A stretch of DNA of 7,905 bases from Thermoflexales bacterium (GTDB taxonomy: Bacteria > Chloroflexota > Anaerolineae > Fen-1058): positions 1 to 7,905 of the forward strand of contig JAGOBP010000170.1 of NCBI GenBank assembly GCA_017999195.1. Direction: 5' to 3'. Both the position numbers and the translations under genes were made by a program. The notes under the pieces are model-generated. The model saw only the letters and a list, made by a program, of their open reading frames with translations. It was not told the origin of the DNA and ran no database searches. This document shows, in pieces, positions 1-6,386 of this stretch. Each line of letters starts with the position of its first letter. The first letter of the stretch is position 1.

Positions 1-931
1 GGTCCACACCTTGATGCCCGACTGATCCGATCAGGATATTCGGCAGCAGGTCCAGCGCGCTCTCGCGGCCATAACTCAACGCCCGATCGGCGGTCCGCGC
101 GACATCGGCCGCGTTGCGGCGGCCCAACGGGTGACCTTCGATCAAATGATTGCGCACCAGAAACGGCGTCACTGTGAGGATGACACTTACACCAAAAACG
201 AGCAGACTGACGACGATCGATCGACTGGCGGTCCGTTTCCGGAGACGACTGATCAGCCAGCCGATCATGAACAGGCCGAGCGTGCCGATGAAGATCACCG
301 TTTCAAGGCGCAGATAAAATGCCAGGCCTAGAAGCACGCCACTCACCGCGAACCACCGCGCCCGATCGGTCAGCACGCCCCGCAGCGCTGCGGCAAAGCC
401 CAGCAAAATCAACCCGCTATGCAGCGTATGTTCCCAATAGGTCAAACCATAGAACCAGACCGGCGAGGCCAGCAGAACGGCGAACACTGCGCCCAACGCC
501 GCGCGCTGCGAGATCGACGCGACCAGCGTATACACGCTCAGGCCGATCAGTAGCGCACTCACCATCGGGATGAGGAACAGGCCGCGCACGCCCAGTAGTT
601 GATAGGGCAAACTGGACAAGGCTGGAAACCAGGTCGGCCACCAGCTATAGATCGCATCATTCACGCGCAGCCAGTACAGCAGCGGGACGTGTTGAAGCAG
701 CGGATCGATCGGGGCGGCGGGATACGGGAGCGGGCGGCTCCACTCGCCTGTGGCGGCGATTTGTTGCAACGTCAAATACTTGCCGCCTTCATCGGGTGAC
801 CAGAAGACGGGCTGCGCGGGCAGGGCCAGCAGGCAGAGCAGATAGACGCAAACAACGCCCCCCGCCATGACTTGCGCGCGGCGGGGGGCAGTTAAGGTAT
901 TCAACTTGTGGCCGATGCGCCAGCTATTCAC
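1..931 (-). CDS. GT39/PMT-like polytopic membrane protein, C-terminus cut by window edge
   Basis: The minus strand is open from a GTG at 931-929 to the window edge, giving about 310 residues with no stop. The start is chosen because GAGGG lies 9 bases upstream and an in-frame TGA (946-944) closes the frame just before it; the ATG at 868-866 would cut into the first membrane segment. The protein has a short basic N-terminus, a membrane helix at about residues 23-37, then FWSPDEGGKYLTL (residues 43-55). An Asp-Glu pair in the first outside loop is typical of GT-C glycosyltransferases (GT39/PMT, ArnT-like), which use polyprenyl-phosphate sugars. Several hydrophobic segments follow (for example LFLIPMVSALLIGLSVYTLV and VFIGTLGLFMIGWLI-like stretches), consistent with a multi-spanning protein. 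It starts 12 bases after the small upstream gene, so they are probably co-transcribed. The acceptor is unknown. GT-C membership is inferred from one motif and topology; it could be another large membrane protein. Confidence 0.72.
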   Translation of the reverse strand, partial: MNSWRIGHKLNTLTAPRRAQVMAGGVVCVYLLCLLALPAQPVFWSPDEGGKYLTLQQIAATGEWSRPLPYPAAPIDPLLQHVPLLYWLRVNDAIYSWWPTWFPALSSLPYQLLGVRGLFLIPMVSALLIGLSVYTLVASISQRAALGAVFAVLLASPVWFYGLTYWEHTLHSGLILLGFAAALRGVLTDRARWFAVSGVLLGLAFYLRLETVIFIGTLGLFMIGWLISRLRKRTASRSIVVSLLVFGVSVILTVTPFLVRNHLIEGHPLGRRNAADVARTADRALSYGRESALDLLPNILIGSVGHQGVD

Positions 932-943
932 TGCCGGCAACCC

Positions 944-1171
944 TCAGCGGGCCAACTGCCGCATGATCACGGGGAAGAAATTGCAATACGGATACGGATA
1001 GCAATACGAGCCGTAATAACCGTATCTGGCCAGCACGGAAGTGTCGCCTTTGGCCAGAACCTGGTTGGTCAGTGTCGGCGGCCCGTCCAGAATGATGGCG
1101 GCTGTCAAAATTATGACCATAATAAGTGCGCTGAAAAGCAAGCGACGTGCGGTGGAACGGGTGGTGGTCAT
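944..1171 (-). CDS. Small membrane-anchored Tyr/Cys-rich protein, unknown function
   Basis: A 75-residue protein of no family I recognise. The ATG at 1171-1169 is preceded by AGGGAG at 8 bases spacing, a good Shine-Dalgarno, which together with the promoter upstream supports a real gene. The N-terminus is basic (TTTRSTARR), followed by one hydrophobic helix at about residues 11-29, so it is a signal anchor or an uncleaved signal peptide. The rest is a short outside tail with a striking aromatic patch near residues 50-66 (RYGYYGSYCYPYPYCNFF) containing two cysteines six residues apart (YCYPYPYC), then a basic end. It lies 12 bases upstream of the GT39-like membrane protein, so the two are probably one operon and may act together at the membrane. 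No enzymatic motif is visible. A secreted structural or accessory peptide is possible; this is inference only. Confidence 0.55.
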   Translation of the reverse strand: MTTTRSTARRLLFSALIMVIILTAAIILDGPPTLTNQVLAKGDTSVLARYGYYGSYCYPYPYCNFFPVIMRQLAR

Positions 1172-1270
1172 TGTGCTAACTCCCTGTCTGAAAAGGATGA
1201 GTCAAAAAGACGGCGATAAAACCTTGTGCGATTTGGTCCAGTACGTAATAATCCGAAATGCTTGTGAATT

Positions 1271-1299
1271 AGTTTACATCTATGTTTCTCTTAAGTCAA
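1271..1299 (-). promoter_or_regulatory. Sigma-70-like promoter for the small protein and GT39-like gene
   Basis: On the minus strand TTGACT (1299-1294) and TAAACT (1276-1271) are separated by exactly 17 bases. The -35 box matches consensus at 5 of 6 positions and the -10 at 4 of 6. The surrounding 1172-1350 stretch is clearly more AT-rich than the rest of the window. Predicted start of transcription is near 1264, leaving a leader of about 90 bases before the ATG at 1171. Seen by eye; not tested against a matrix. Confidence 0.55.
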
Positions 1300-1333
1300 T
1301 GAAAGTTTCCAAAACAATACAAAAGTACTACTC

Positions 1334-1349
1334 TTTGACATTTTGACAT
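1334..1349. repeat. Perfect tandem 8-mer, possible operator
   Basis: TTTGACAT occurs twice without a gap. It lies about 35 bases upstream of the -35 box of the minus-strand promoter at 1271-1299, a usual place for an activator site. On the plus strand each copy contains TTGACA, but no matching -10 follows at the right spacing with a gene behind it. The role is inferred from position only. Confidence 0.3.
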
Positions 1350-1417
1350 TGGGGGGCTTGGCGGTGCTGAGGCGTGCCGAAGTGATCTGTGGCGAGATTT
1401 CTGGGCTGAGGGCAGGC

Positions 1418-1456
1418 AAACAGAGCGAGCCGGACTTAGTCCGGCTCGCTCTGTTT
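1418..1456 (-). terminator. Strong hairpin terminator after the EamA permease gene
   Basis: A perfect inverted repeat with 18-bp arms (1418-1435 and 1439-1456) and a 3-base centre; the stem core is GAGCGAGCCGGAC. It begins about 10 bases after the permease stop codon (TGA, 1469-1467). The plus-strand side ends in TTTT, the minus-strand side in TTT. It would end the long minus-strand operon and separate it from the second unit. The interval 1172-1466 as a whole holds only this hairpin, the tandem 8-mer and the promoter. Confidence 0.8.
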
Positions 1457-1466
1457 TAGCACGCGT

Positions 1467-2369
1467 TCACGATCGACCGTAGCGGTTGACGATATAGATG
1501 CCGCCTAGCACCAGCCCCCCGCCGATGATCTGCAGCGGGAACAAGGCTTCGCCCAGCAGCGGAATGGAGAAGAGCGCCGTCATCACGGGCTGCGCCAGGA
1601 GGGTCACGGACACGATCGAGGCGCGGAGATGGCCCAGCGCGTAGTTGATCGCCAGCCAGCCGCCGACATGCGTGATCAACGCCAGGCCGAGTAGGGCCAG
1701 CCACGTCTGCGGCGCAAACCCGATCAGCGGCTGGCCCTGCGCGATATTCACGGCCAGCAGAATCACGCTGCCCACGGCGGACATGAAGAACAACGAGGAG
1801 ACGGTATCGAGGTGGGCGCGGGTGCGCTGCGTGGTGAGCAGATAACCCGCGTAAAAGAACGCACCCAGCAGCGACAGCAAATTGCCATAGGTGCGCGCGT
1901 CGGCGATGGCCTGCGTTTCTTGCACGGTGATCAAGTCTGCACCCAACACCAACAGCACGCCCGCCACCGCGATGAACAAGCCCAGCCAGAACTTGCCGCG
2001 CAACTTCTCACGAAAGATCAACCACGCGACCAAGGCAACAATGACTGATGACGTGTTGCCCAGCAACGTGGCGCTTGCGGCAGAAGCATACGTCAGCGAT
2101 GTATTCCACGCGATCACGTCGAGTGAAAACCACACGCCACCCAATGCGCCCAAGGCCAACGCCCGACGGTTCAACGGCGGCCGATTGGCCCGCTGCCGCA
2201 CAAACGGCACCGCCAAGATCAGCGTCGAAATCGCCAGGCGATAGAAGCCGGACGTCACGCCCGGCAAGTGCGTCCACTTGACGAAGATGGCCGAAAACGA
2301 AATGCAAAAGATGCCGACGGCAAGAATGACGTAGGCGCGACTGGTGGCTGATGGTTGAGAAGTTGGCAT
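1467..2369 (-). CDS. EamA/DMT-family permease
   Basis: A 300-residue protein of the drug/metabolite transporter superfamily with two EamA repeats, the normal size for the family. About ten hydrophobic helices alternate with short basic loops; the first repeat begins near AYVILAVGIFCISFSAIFVKW and the second at NLLSLLGAFFYAGYLLTTQRTRA. Family-like features include the WxxxxLPG-type residues after helix 1, the Ser/Ala-rich helix SLTYASAASATLLGN with PxxxxL-like packing at the end of each repeat (LLAQPVMTALFSIPLLGEAL), and a LGGIYIVNR end. The ATG at 2369 is preferred because it opens right before helix 1; an upstream in-frame GTG at 2417-2415 would put 16 extra residues inside a repeat array, and neither has a clear Shine-Dalgarno. 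It follows the PLP gene in the same direction and may move a product or substrate of the pathway; substrates of EamA proteins cannot be read from sequence. Confidence 0.88.
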   Translation of the reverse strand: MPTSQPSATSRAYVILAVGIFCISFSAIFVKWTHLPGVTSGFYRLAISTLILAVPFVRQRANRPPLNRRALALGALGGVWFSLDVIAWNTSLTYASAASATLLGNTSSVIVALVAWLIFREKLRGKFWLGLFIAVAGVLLVLGADLITVQETQAIADARTYGNLLSLLGAFFYAGYLLTTQRTRAHLDTVSSLFFMSAVGSVILLAVNIAQGQPLIGFAPQTWLALLGLALITHVGGWLAINYALGHLRASIVSVTLLAQPVMTALFSIPLLGEALFPLQIIGGGLVLGGIYIVNRYGRS

Positions 2370-2398
2370 GATGAGTGATGGGCTGTGTATAAAAAGCA

Positions 2399-2437
2399 AC
2401 GAGTGATGAGCACTCACTCATCACTCGTCACTCGTTA
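2399..2437. repeat. Heptamer array A forming a hairpin, possible terminator of the PLP gene
   Basis: Read on the minus strand this is TAACGAG, TGACGAG, TGATGAG (2437-2417) followed by a return arm. The arms 2417-2428 and 2399-2410 are a perfect 12-bp inverted repeat around a 6-base loop. The minus-strand transcript continues TGCTTTTTA (run of T at 2395-2391), so it may work as an intrinsic terminator about 30 bases after the PLP gene stop. It belongs to the same heptamer family as the array at 3936-3983. Confidence 0.7.
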
Positions 2438-2459
2438 ACTCGATTGTAGCACGAAACGA

Positions 2460-3917
2460 CTACAGACCAACCTCGGCGTTGAACTCTTCGATCAGCGCGT
2501 CGATCTCGTCGGCCTGGCCGTGGACGCCTGTCCAGTAATCGGGCTGGTACCACTGGGCCTGAATTTCTTCGTAGGTGCGGCCTTGCTGCTCAACCCACGT
2601 GTAATACTTCAGGTTGTGCACGCGCTTCTTGGCCGGGTACGTCAGTTCTTCCATGTAGGCCACGTCTTGTCCCATCAGATATTGATGATAGGACACGGCG
2701 GCATCGCGGGCGCTGTACTCGCCGCGCTCGGCGGTCAGTTCGCGCAGACGGCTGCCGTACAGTTCCATCGAGTCAGTAAGCACGGTCATGACGGCGTCGC
2801 CTTCGCCCCACTCGTACCACTTGGCCATCTTGATCGCCGACAGCACGTTGGCGATACCGGAGATGCCCAGCAGCGGCAGCAGCTTGATCAATTCTTCCGA
2901 GACGCCCATCTGCGCCAGATATTTCTTGCCTTCCGGCTCGTTGAACAGTCGGATGAGTTGAATCGGCGCTTCGTCATCCACGGCGACGATCATGTCCGTG
3001 TTCTTCACGTTGTGAATCCACGGCACGTGCTTGTCGCCGATGCCTTCGATGCGGTGCGAGCCGAAGCCGTTGTTCAACAGTGTGGGGCATTGCAGCGCTT
3101 CACTCGCGCCGAGCTTACTGTACGGGAAGACTTCTTTCAGGTAGTCGCCGGACGCGATCGTGCCCGCCGAGCCGGTCGTGAAGACTGATCCGCGCAGCGT
3201 TTCGCCCGCCTTCAATTCCTTCTGCAAAACTTCGGCCATCGCGCTGCCAGTGACCGTGTAGTGCCACAGATAATTGCCGAACTCTTCAAACTGATTGAAG
3301 ATCATCAGGTCCTGGCCAGAGCGGCGCAGTTCCCAGCACTTGTCGAAGATTTCCTTGACGTTGCTTTCGGTGCCGGGTGTGGCGATGACTTCGCCTGCGA
3401 CCTTGGACAGCCATTCGAAGCGCTCGCGGCTCATGCCTTCCGGCAGAATCGCGATCGACTGGCAGGCCAGCAGCGCGGAGTCGTACGCGCCGCCACGGCA
3501 ATAGTTGCCGGTGCTTGGCCAGACGGCCTTCTGCGTCGTGGGATCGAATTGGCCGGTGACCAGTCGCGGCACGAGGCAGCTGAAGGCTGCACCGACTTTG
3601 TGCGCGCCGGTGGGGAACCACTTGCCGACGATGGCGAAGATGCGGGCCTTGACGCCGGTCAATTCGGGCGGGAATTCCAGGTAATTCACGCCGCCGAACG
3701 CGCCGCCGCTGGCGACGGGTTCATTGTGCCAGTTGATGCGGAACAGGTTGAGCGGGTTCACATCCCACAGGCCGACGTTCTTGAGACCGGCTTTGACCTT
3801 ATCGGGAATCAACGCCGGATTCTTCATCTGCTTGTAGGTGGGGATGACGATGTTGCGCTCGCGCGCGCGTTGGATCGCCCGCTTGCGGCGATCGGGTTGG
3901 AGGGTGAGATCAATCAT
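2460..3917 (-). CDS. PLP-dependent fold-type II enzyme, TrpB/cysteine-synthase-like
   Basis: A 485-residue enzyme of the tryptophan-synthase-beta superfamily. PTGAHK at residues 102-107 matches the TrpB-type GAHK motif, making Lys107 the likely Schiff-base lysine. STGN at 135-138 is the Asn loop, TTGSAGT at 247-253 the phosphate-binding Gly/Ser loop, and EGIGDKHVP (291-299), GISGIAN (351-357) and VLTDS (379-383) follow the cysteine synthase/CBS layout. It is longer than CysK (about 310) or YgeX (about 398): there is an N-terminal extension of about 60 residues and a C-terminal one of about 100. Members of this fold do beta-eliminations, beta-replacements or ammonia-lyase reactions. The start has AAGGA 7 bases upstream. 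It lies 63 bases after carbamate kinase and is best read as the carbon-skeleton step for an amino compound set free by the carbamoyltransferases. YgeX (diaminopropionate ammonia-lyase) fills this place in E. coli, but the motifs here differ, so no YgeX name is given. Reaction unknown. Confidence 0.85.
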   Translation of the reverse strand: MIDLTLQPDRRKRAIQRARERNIVIPTYKQMKNPALIPDKVKAGLKNVGLWDVNPLNLFRINWHNEPVASGGAFGGVNYLEFPPELTGVKARIFAIVGKWFPTGAHKVGAAFSCLVPRLVTGQFDPTTQKAVWPSTGNYCRGGAYDSALLACQSIAILPEGMSRERFEWLSKVAGEVIATPGTESNVKEIFDKCWELRRSGQDLMIFNQFEEFGNYLWHYTVTGSAMAEVLQKELKAGETLRGSVFTTGSAGTIASGDYLKEVFPYSKLGASEALQCPTLLNNGFGSHRIEGIGDKHVPWIHNVKNTDMIVAVDDEAPIQLIRLFNEPEGKKYLAQMGVSEELIKLLPLLGISGIANVLSAIKMAKWYEWGEGDAVMTVLTDSMELYGSRLRELTAERGEYSARDAAVSYHQYLMGQDVAYMEELTYPAKKRVHNLKYYTWVEQQGRTYEEIQAQWYQPDYWTGVHGQADEIDALIEEFNAEVGL

Positions 3918-3935
3918 GTGAGTGTCCTTGTGAAG

Positions 3936-3983
3936 AACGAGTAACGAGTAATGAGTGAATTACTCGTTACTCATTACTCGTTA
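3936..3983. repeat. Heptamer array B, long hairpin overlapping the carbamate kinase stop
   Basis: On the minus strand TAACGAG, TAATGAG, TAACGAG run without gaps (3983-3963), then a return arm. Arms 3936-3956 and 3962-3982 pair at 19 of 21 positions with a 5-base loop; in the minus-strand RNA one of the two exceptions is a G-U pair. The first TAA of the array is the carbamate kinase stop codon (3983-3981). There is no T-run after the hairpin, so it should not terminate; it may affect mRNA stability between the two genes. It nearly fills the 63-base gap. Confidence 0.85.
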
Positions 3984-4937
3984 GTTTTGTGTAATCCACG
4001 TGCCGGTTTGGCCGTTCAGCGCATCGACGATGTGCGCCGGATCGGTGATCAAGCCCTGGCCGTTGGGGTTGGCTTCCAGGAAGGCGATGATGGCCTCAAT
4101 CTTCGGCCCCATGCTGCCCGATAGGAAGTGCCCCTCTTTGTAGTACTGCTTTGCTTCGGCCAGCGTCATCTTGTCCAGCCACTTTTGATCGGGCTTGTTG
4201 AAGTTGATGGCGACCTTTTCAACGGCGGTTGAGATCAGCAGCAGATCGGCTTTCAATTCCGCCGCGAGCAGGCTGCTGGCGCGGTCTTTGTCGATGACGG
4301 CGAACACGCCTTGCAACTCGCCTTGCTCGTTTTCGATGACGGGGATGCCGCCGCCGCCGACGCCGACGAGGATGAAGCCGTTATCGATCAGGTTCTTGAT
4401 CGCGTTGAATTCCACGATCTTGAGGGGCTGCGGCGAAGCGATCATACGCCGCCAGCCGCGACCGGCATCTTCCGTGACGATCCAGCCTTCTTTCTTGAAG
4501 ATCTCGGCCTTCTCTTGTGTCGTGAAGCCACCGATGCCCTTGGTGGGATTCTTGAAGCCGGGATCGTTGCGATCGACCAGCACCTGGGTCACCACGGCGG
4601 CGACATCGCGCTGGATGCCGCGCCGCTTGAATTCATTGTCCAGCGCGCGGGCGATCATGTAGCCGATCGCGCCCTGGGTGTCCGCGCCGATCACATCGAG
4701 CGGGGTCGAGTGAACTTCGGGATAGGCCAGTTCGTTGCGGCGCAGGATGAAGCCGACCTGCGGACCGTTGCCGTGGGTCACGACGACGTTCCAGCCGCGC
4801 TCAATCATGTTAGCGATGTGCTTGCAGGTCTCTTCGACGGCGCTGATCTGCGAACCGACATCTTCGTGCTGCTTGTCCAGAATTAGGGCGTTACCGCCCA
4901 CGGCGACGACGGCGACTTTATTGGAGGAAGGGGCCAT
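3981..4937 (-). CDS. arcC: Carbamate kinase
   Basis: A full-length 318-residue carbamate kinase (amino-acid kinase fold), cytosolic. It makes ATP from carbamoyl phosphate and ADP, releasing carbamate that falls to ammonia and CO2. Family motifs are present in order: VGGNAL (13-18), THGNGPQVG (54-62), QGAIGYM (88-94), PTKGIG (131-136), GRGWRRMIASP (159-169), VGGGGIPV (193-200), VIDKDRASSLLA (214-225), GSMGPKIEA (274-282) and a C-terminal GTWI. The start ATG sits 9 bases after the stop of the YgeW-like gene; the Shine-Dalgarno AGGAGG (4948-4943) overlaps that stop, a sign of translational coupling. With two carbamoyltransferases and no arginine deiminase nearby, it more likely serves ureido-compound breakdown (as E. 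coli YqeA is thought to) than arginine fermentation. Its stop codon is the first TAA of a repeat array. Confidence 0.96.
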   Translation of the reverse strand: MAPSSNKVAVVAVGGNALILDKQHEDVGSQISAVEETCKHIANMIERGWNVVVTHGNGPQVGFILRRNELAYPEVHSTPLDVIGADTQGAIGYMIARALDNEFKRRGIQRDVAAVVTQVLVDRNDPGFKNPTKGIGGFTTQEKAEIFKKEGWIVTEDAGRGWRRMIASPQPLKIVEFNAIKNLIDNGFILVGVGGGGIPVIENEQGELQGVFAVIDKDRASSLLAAELKADLLLISTAVEKVAINFNKPDQKWLDKMTLAEAKQYYKEGHFLSGSMGPKIEAIIAFLEANPNGQGLITDPAHIVDALNGQTGTWITQN

Positions 4938-4946
4938 TTCGTCCTC

Positions 4947-5927
4947 CTAGCCCATCGTCAGGGCCATGACGGCCTTCTGCGCATGCAGCCGATTTTCGGC
5001 TTGGTCGAATACCACCGAGTTCGGGCCGTCGATGACGGCGTCGGTGACTTCGATGTTGCGATCGGCGGGCAGCGGGTGCATGTAGATCGCATCGGCCTTG
5101 GCCATTGCCATCTTGCGCTCGTCGGTGATCCAGCTCTTGAACGAGTCTTGCAGCTTCTTGCCTTCGGTCTTGTCGCTGGTCGTCAGCAACGGCCCCCACG
5201 ACTTGGCATAGACGATGTCGGCATCCTTGAAGCCTTCTTCCATGCTGTTCGTGATTTCAAAGCCTGTGCCATATTTCTTGGCTTGCTCTTGCGCCTGCCC
5301 CACAATGTCGGGCATCAGTTCGAAGCCGGGCGGATAAGCCAGCGTCACGTCGAGGCCGAAGCGCGGCATCTGCAAAATCAGCGATTGCGGCACCGAAATC
5401 GGCTTGAGGTACGACTCGGCATAGGCCCACGACACCACGATCTTCTTGCGGCGCAGATCGCGGCCCTTCTTTTCCCAGATCGTCATCAGGTCGGCCAGGC
5501 ACTGGAAGGGGTGATAGATGTCGCATTGCATATTCAGTACGGGCGTGCGCGAGGCTTTCGCCACGTCGTTGAGGTACTGATTACCCGCTTGCCAATCGCA
5601 GTGGCGGATGGCGATGCCGTCGAAATAGCGCCCGAAAATCTCGCCGATTTCCTTGGGAGTGTCGCCGTGCGAAATCTGCGTCGTGTTGGAATCGATGAAA
5701 GCGCCGTGGCCGCCCAGCTGGGCCATGCCCGCTTCAAACGAGCCGCGCGTGCGCGTGCTGCTGAAGAAGAACAGCATCGCCAACACCTTGTCGCGGAGGT
5801 ACGGGTGGGGTTCGTTCAGGGCGCGCTTGCGCTTCAGATCGAACGCCACATCCATGACGGTCTCGACTTCTTCTTTCGAGAAATCGAGGTCGCCAATCAA
5901 GTCACGGCCGTGAAGATAAGTTTGCAT
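4947..5927 (-). CDS. ygeW: YgeW-like (knotted type) carbamoyltransferase
   Basis: A 326-residue carbamoyltransferase. The carbamoyl-phosphate site SSTRTR is at 56-61, HGDT at 87-90, RH at 108-109 and QCDIYHPFQ at 134-142. The stretch KKIVVSWAYAESYLKPISVPQS (161-182) and GLDVTLAYPPGFELMPDIV, NSMEEGFKDADIVYAKSWGP (227-246) follow E. coli YgeW closely in order and wording; the Pro-containing SYxKPxSVPQ segment is the part knotted in YgeW, AOTCase and SOTCase. The end differs: MHPLPADRNIEVTDAVID and VVFDQAENRLH are more OTCase/AOTCase-like, with Pro in place of the HCLP cysteine. It is about 70 residues shorter than E. coli YgeW (396). Ancestral catabolic transcarbamylase is the family view; the substrate is unknown. 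The start has AAGGAG 7 bases upstream. It is coupled to carbamate kinase by a 9-base gap. Ornithine carbamoyltransferase is the main alternative, but it lacks the ornithine SMG motif and HCLP. Confidence 0.85.
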   Translation of the reverse strand: MQTYLHGRDLIGDLDFSKEEVETVMDVAFDLKRKRALNEPHPYLRDKVLAMLFFFSSTRTRGSFEAGMAQLGGHGAFIDSNTTQISHGDTPKEIGEIFGRYFDGIAIRHCDWQAGNQYLNDVAKASRTPVLNMQCDIYHPFQCLADLMTIWEKKGRDLRRKKIVVSWAYAESYLKPISVPQSLILQMPRFGLDVTLAYPPGFELMPDIVGQAQEQAKKYGTGFEITNSMEEGFKDADIVYAKSWGPLLTTSDKTEGKKLQDSFKSWITDERKMAMAKADAIYMHPLPADRNIEVTDAVIDGPNSVVFDQAENRLHAQKAVMALTMG

Positions 5928-5952
5928 CTTTAGTCTCCTTAGTTAGTTGTTT

Positions 5953-6006
5953 AGTACGATAGTAAGATAGTGCGATAGTTGATTCGTCCGCTATCGCACC
6001 ATCTTA
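5953..6006. repeat. Octamer array, left flank of the four-helix-bundle gene
   Basis: The plus strand reads AGTACGAT, AGTAAGAT, AGTGCGAT, AGTT (5953-5980), then a 12-base loop ends and a return arm follows. Arms 5963-5978 and 5991-6006 match at 15 of 16 positions; the mismatch is a G-U pair in the minus-strand RNA. It lies between the four-helix-bundle stop (6014) and the YgeW-like gene's Shine-Dalgarno. Confidence 0.75.
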
Positions 6007-6013
6007 TGCCGCA

Positions 6014-6382
6014 TTACTCTTGTTTTCTCAGGTAGGCGATCATGCCGTTGATCAACCGTTTAGATTCGGTCGCCAGACCGTAAGCCGCATCCAGTTCTTG
6101 TTGCGTGATGTACTTCCGATCGAGCGCGAGATATAACTCCGATTGAACTTCACTAGCCGATCGGCGTGCGATCTTGAGAAATCGCACGAACTCTGGACGT
6201 GTTCCGGCATCAAAGCCTTCGGCGATGTTGTGCATTACCGAACCAGCAGCATCGCGAATTTGTCGGCAGAGCAAGACATCTTGCGCAAAGCGCGGTTTGT
6301 CAGTCAAGTCGTAAACTGAATTCGCCAAACGGCGCGCTTTTTGCCAGCTCTGCAAATCCTCAAAGTGCTCAATCTTCGGCAT
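6014..6382 (-). CDS. Four-helix-bundle protein (S23/IVP family)
   Basis: A complete 122-residue member of the four-helix-bundle family first known from proteins encoded in intervening sequences of 23S rRNA (Pfam S23/IVP) and related to Avd of diversity-generating retroelements. The signature is clear: FEDLQSWQKAR (7-17), VYDLT (23-27), LLCRQIRDAAGSVMHNIAEGF (37-57, the family core), EFVRFLKIARRSASEVQSEL (64-83) and YITQQEL (91-97). The sequence is strongly helical and basic, fitting nucleic-acid binding; the cellular role of the stand-alone form is not known. The ATG follows directly on an octamer array and has no good Shine-Dalgarno, unlike its neighbours. It has no visible link to carbamoyl metabolism and separates two operon genes, so it looks like an insertion. 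No rRNA, reverse transcriptase or variable repeat is seen nearby. Confidence 0.93.
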   Translation of the reverse strand: MPKIEHFEDLQSWQKARRLANSVYDLTDKPRFAQDVLLCRQIRDAAGSVMHNIAEGFDAGTRPEFVRFLKIARRSASEVQSELYLALDRKYITQQELDAAYGLATESKRLINGMIAYLRKQE

Positions 6383-6386
6383 GACA

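Noticed and set aside
1041..1346. Plus-strand frame across the AT-rich control region
   Set aside because: It overlaps the small membrane protein gene and the minus-strand promoter, has no ribosome site and no recognisable domain.
2370..2417. N-terminal extension of the EamA permease from a GTG at 2417
   Set aside because: The extra 16 residues are encoded by the repeat arm and leader, lack a ribosome site and are not needed for the first membrane helix.
2443..2470. Promoter for the EamA gene (TGCTACAAT with a weak TTGGTC upstream, minus strand)
   Set aside because: The -10-like box is good, but the -35 is poor and its transcript would run at once into the hairpin and T-run at 2428-2391.
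3936..3983. CRISPR array
   Set aside because: The units are 7 bases, contiguous, degenerate and symmetrical; there are no spacers and no cas genes.
3981..5927. Arginine deiminase pathway (arcB-arcC)
   Set aside because: Carbamate kinase beside a carbamoyltransferase suggests it, but no arginine deiminase is present and the transferase follows YgeW rather than ornithine carbamoyltransferase.
4983..5933. Long plus-strand open frame opposite the YgeW-like gene (and similar ones opposite the PLP, carbamate kinase and ATCase-like genes)
   Set aside because: These are antisense shadows caused by high GC third positions; they show no family motifs, while the minus-strand genes have clear ones.
6014..6382. 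Diversity-generating retroelement accessory protein (Avd) or 23S rRNA intervening sequence
   Set aside because: The protein family is related to both, but there is no reverse transcriptase, template/variable repeat pair or rRNA sequence in the window.
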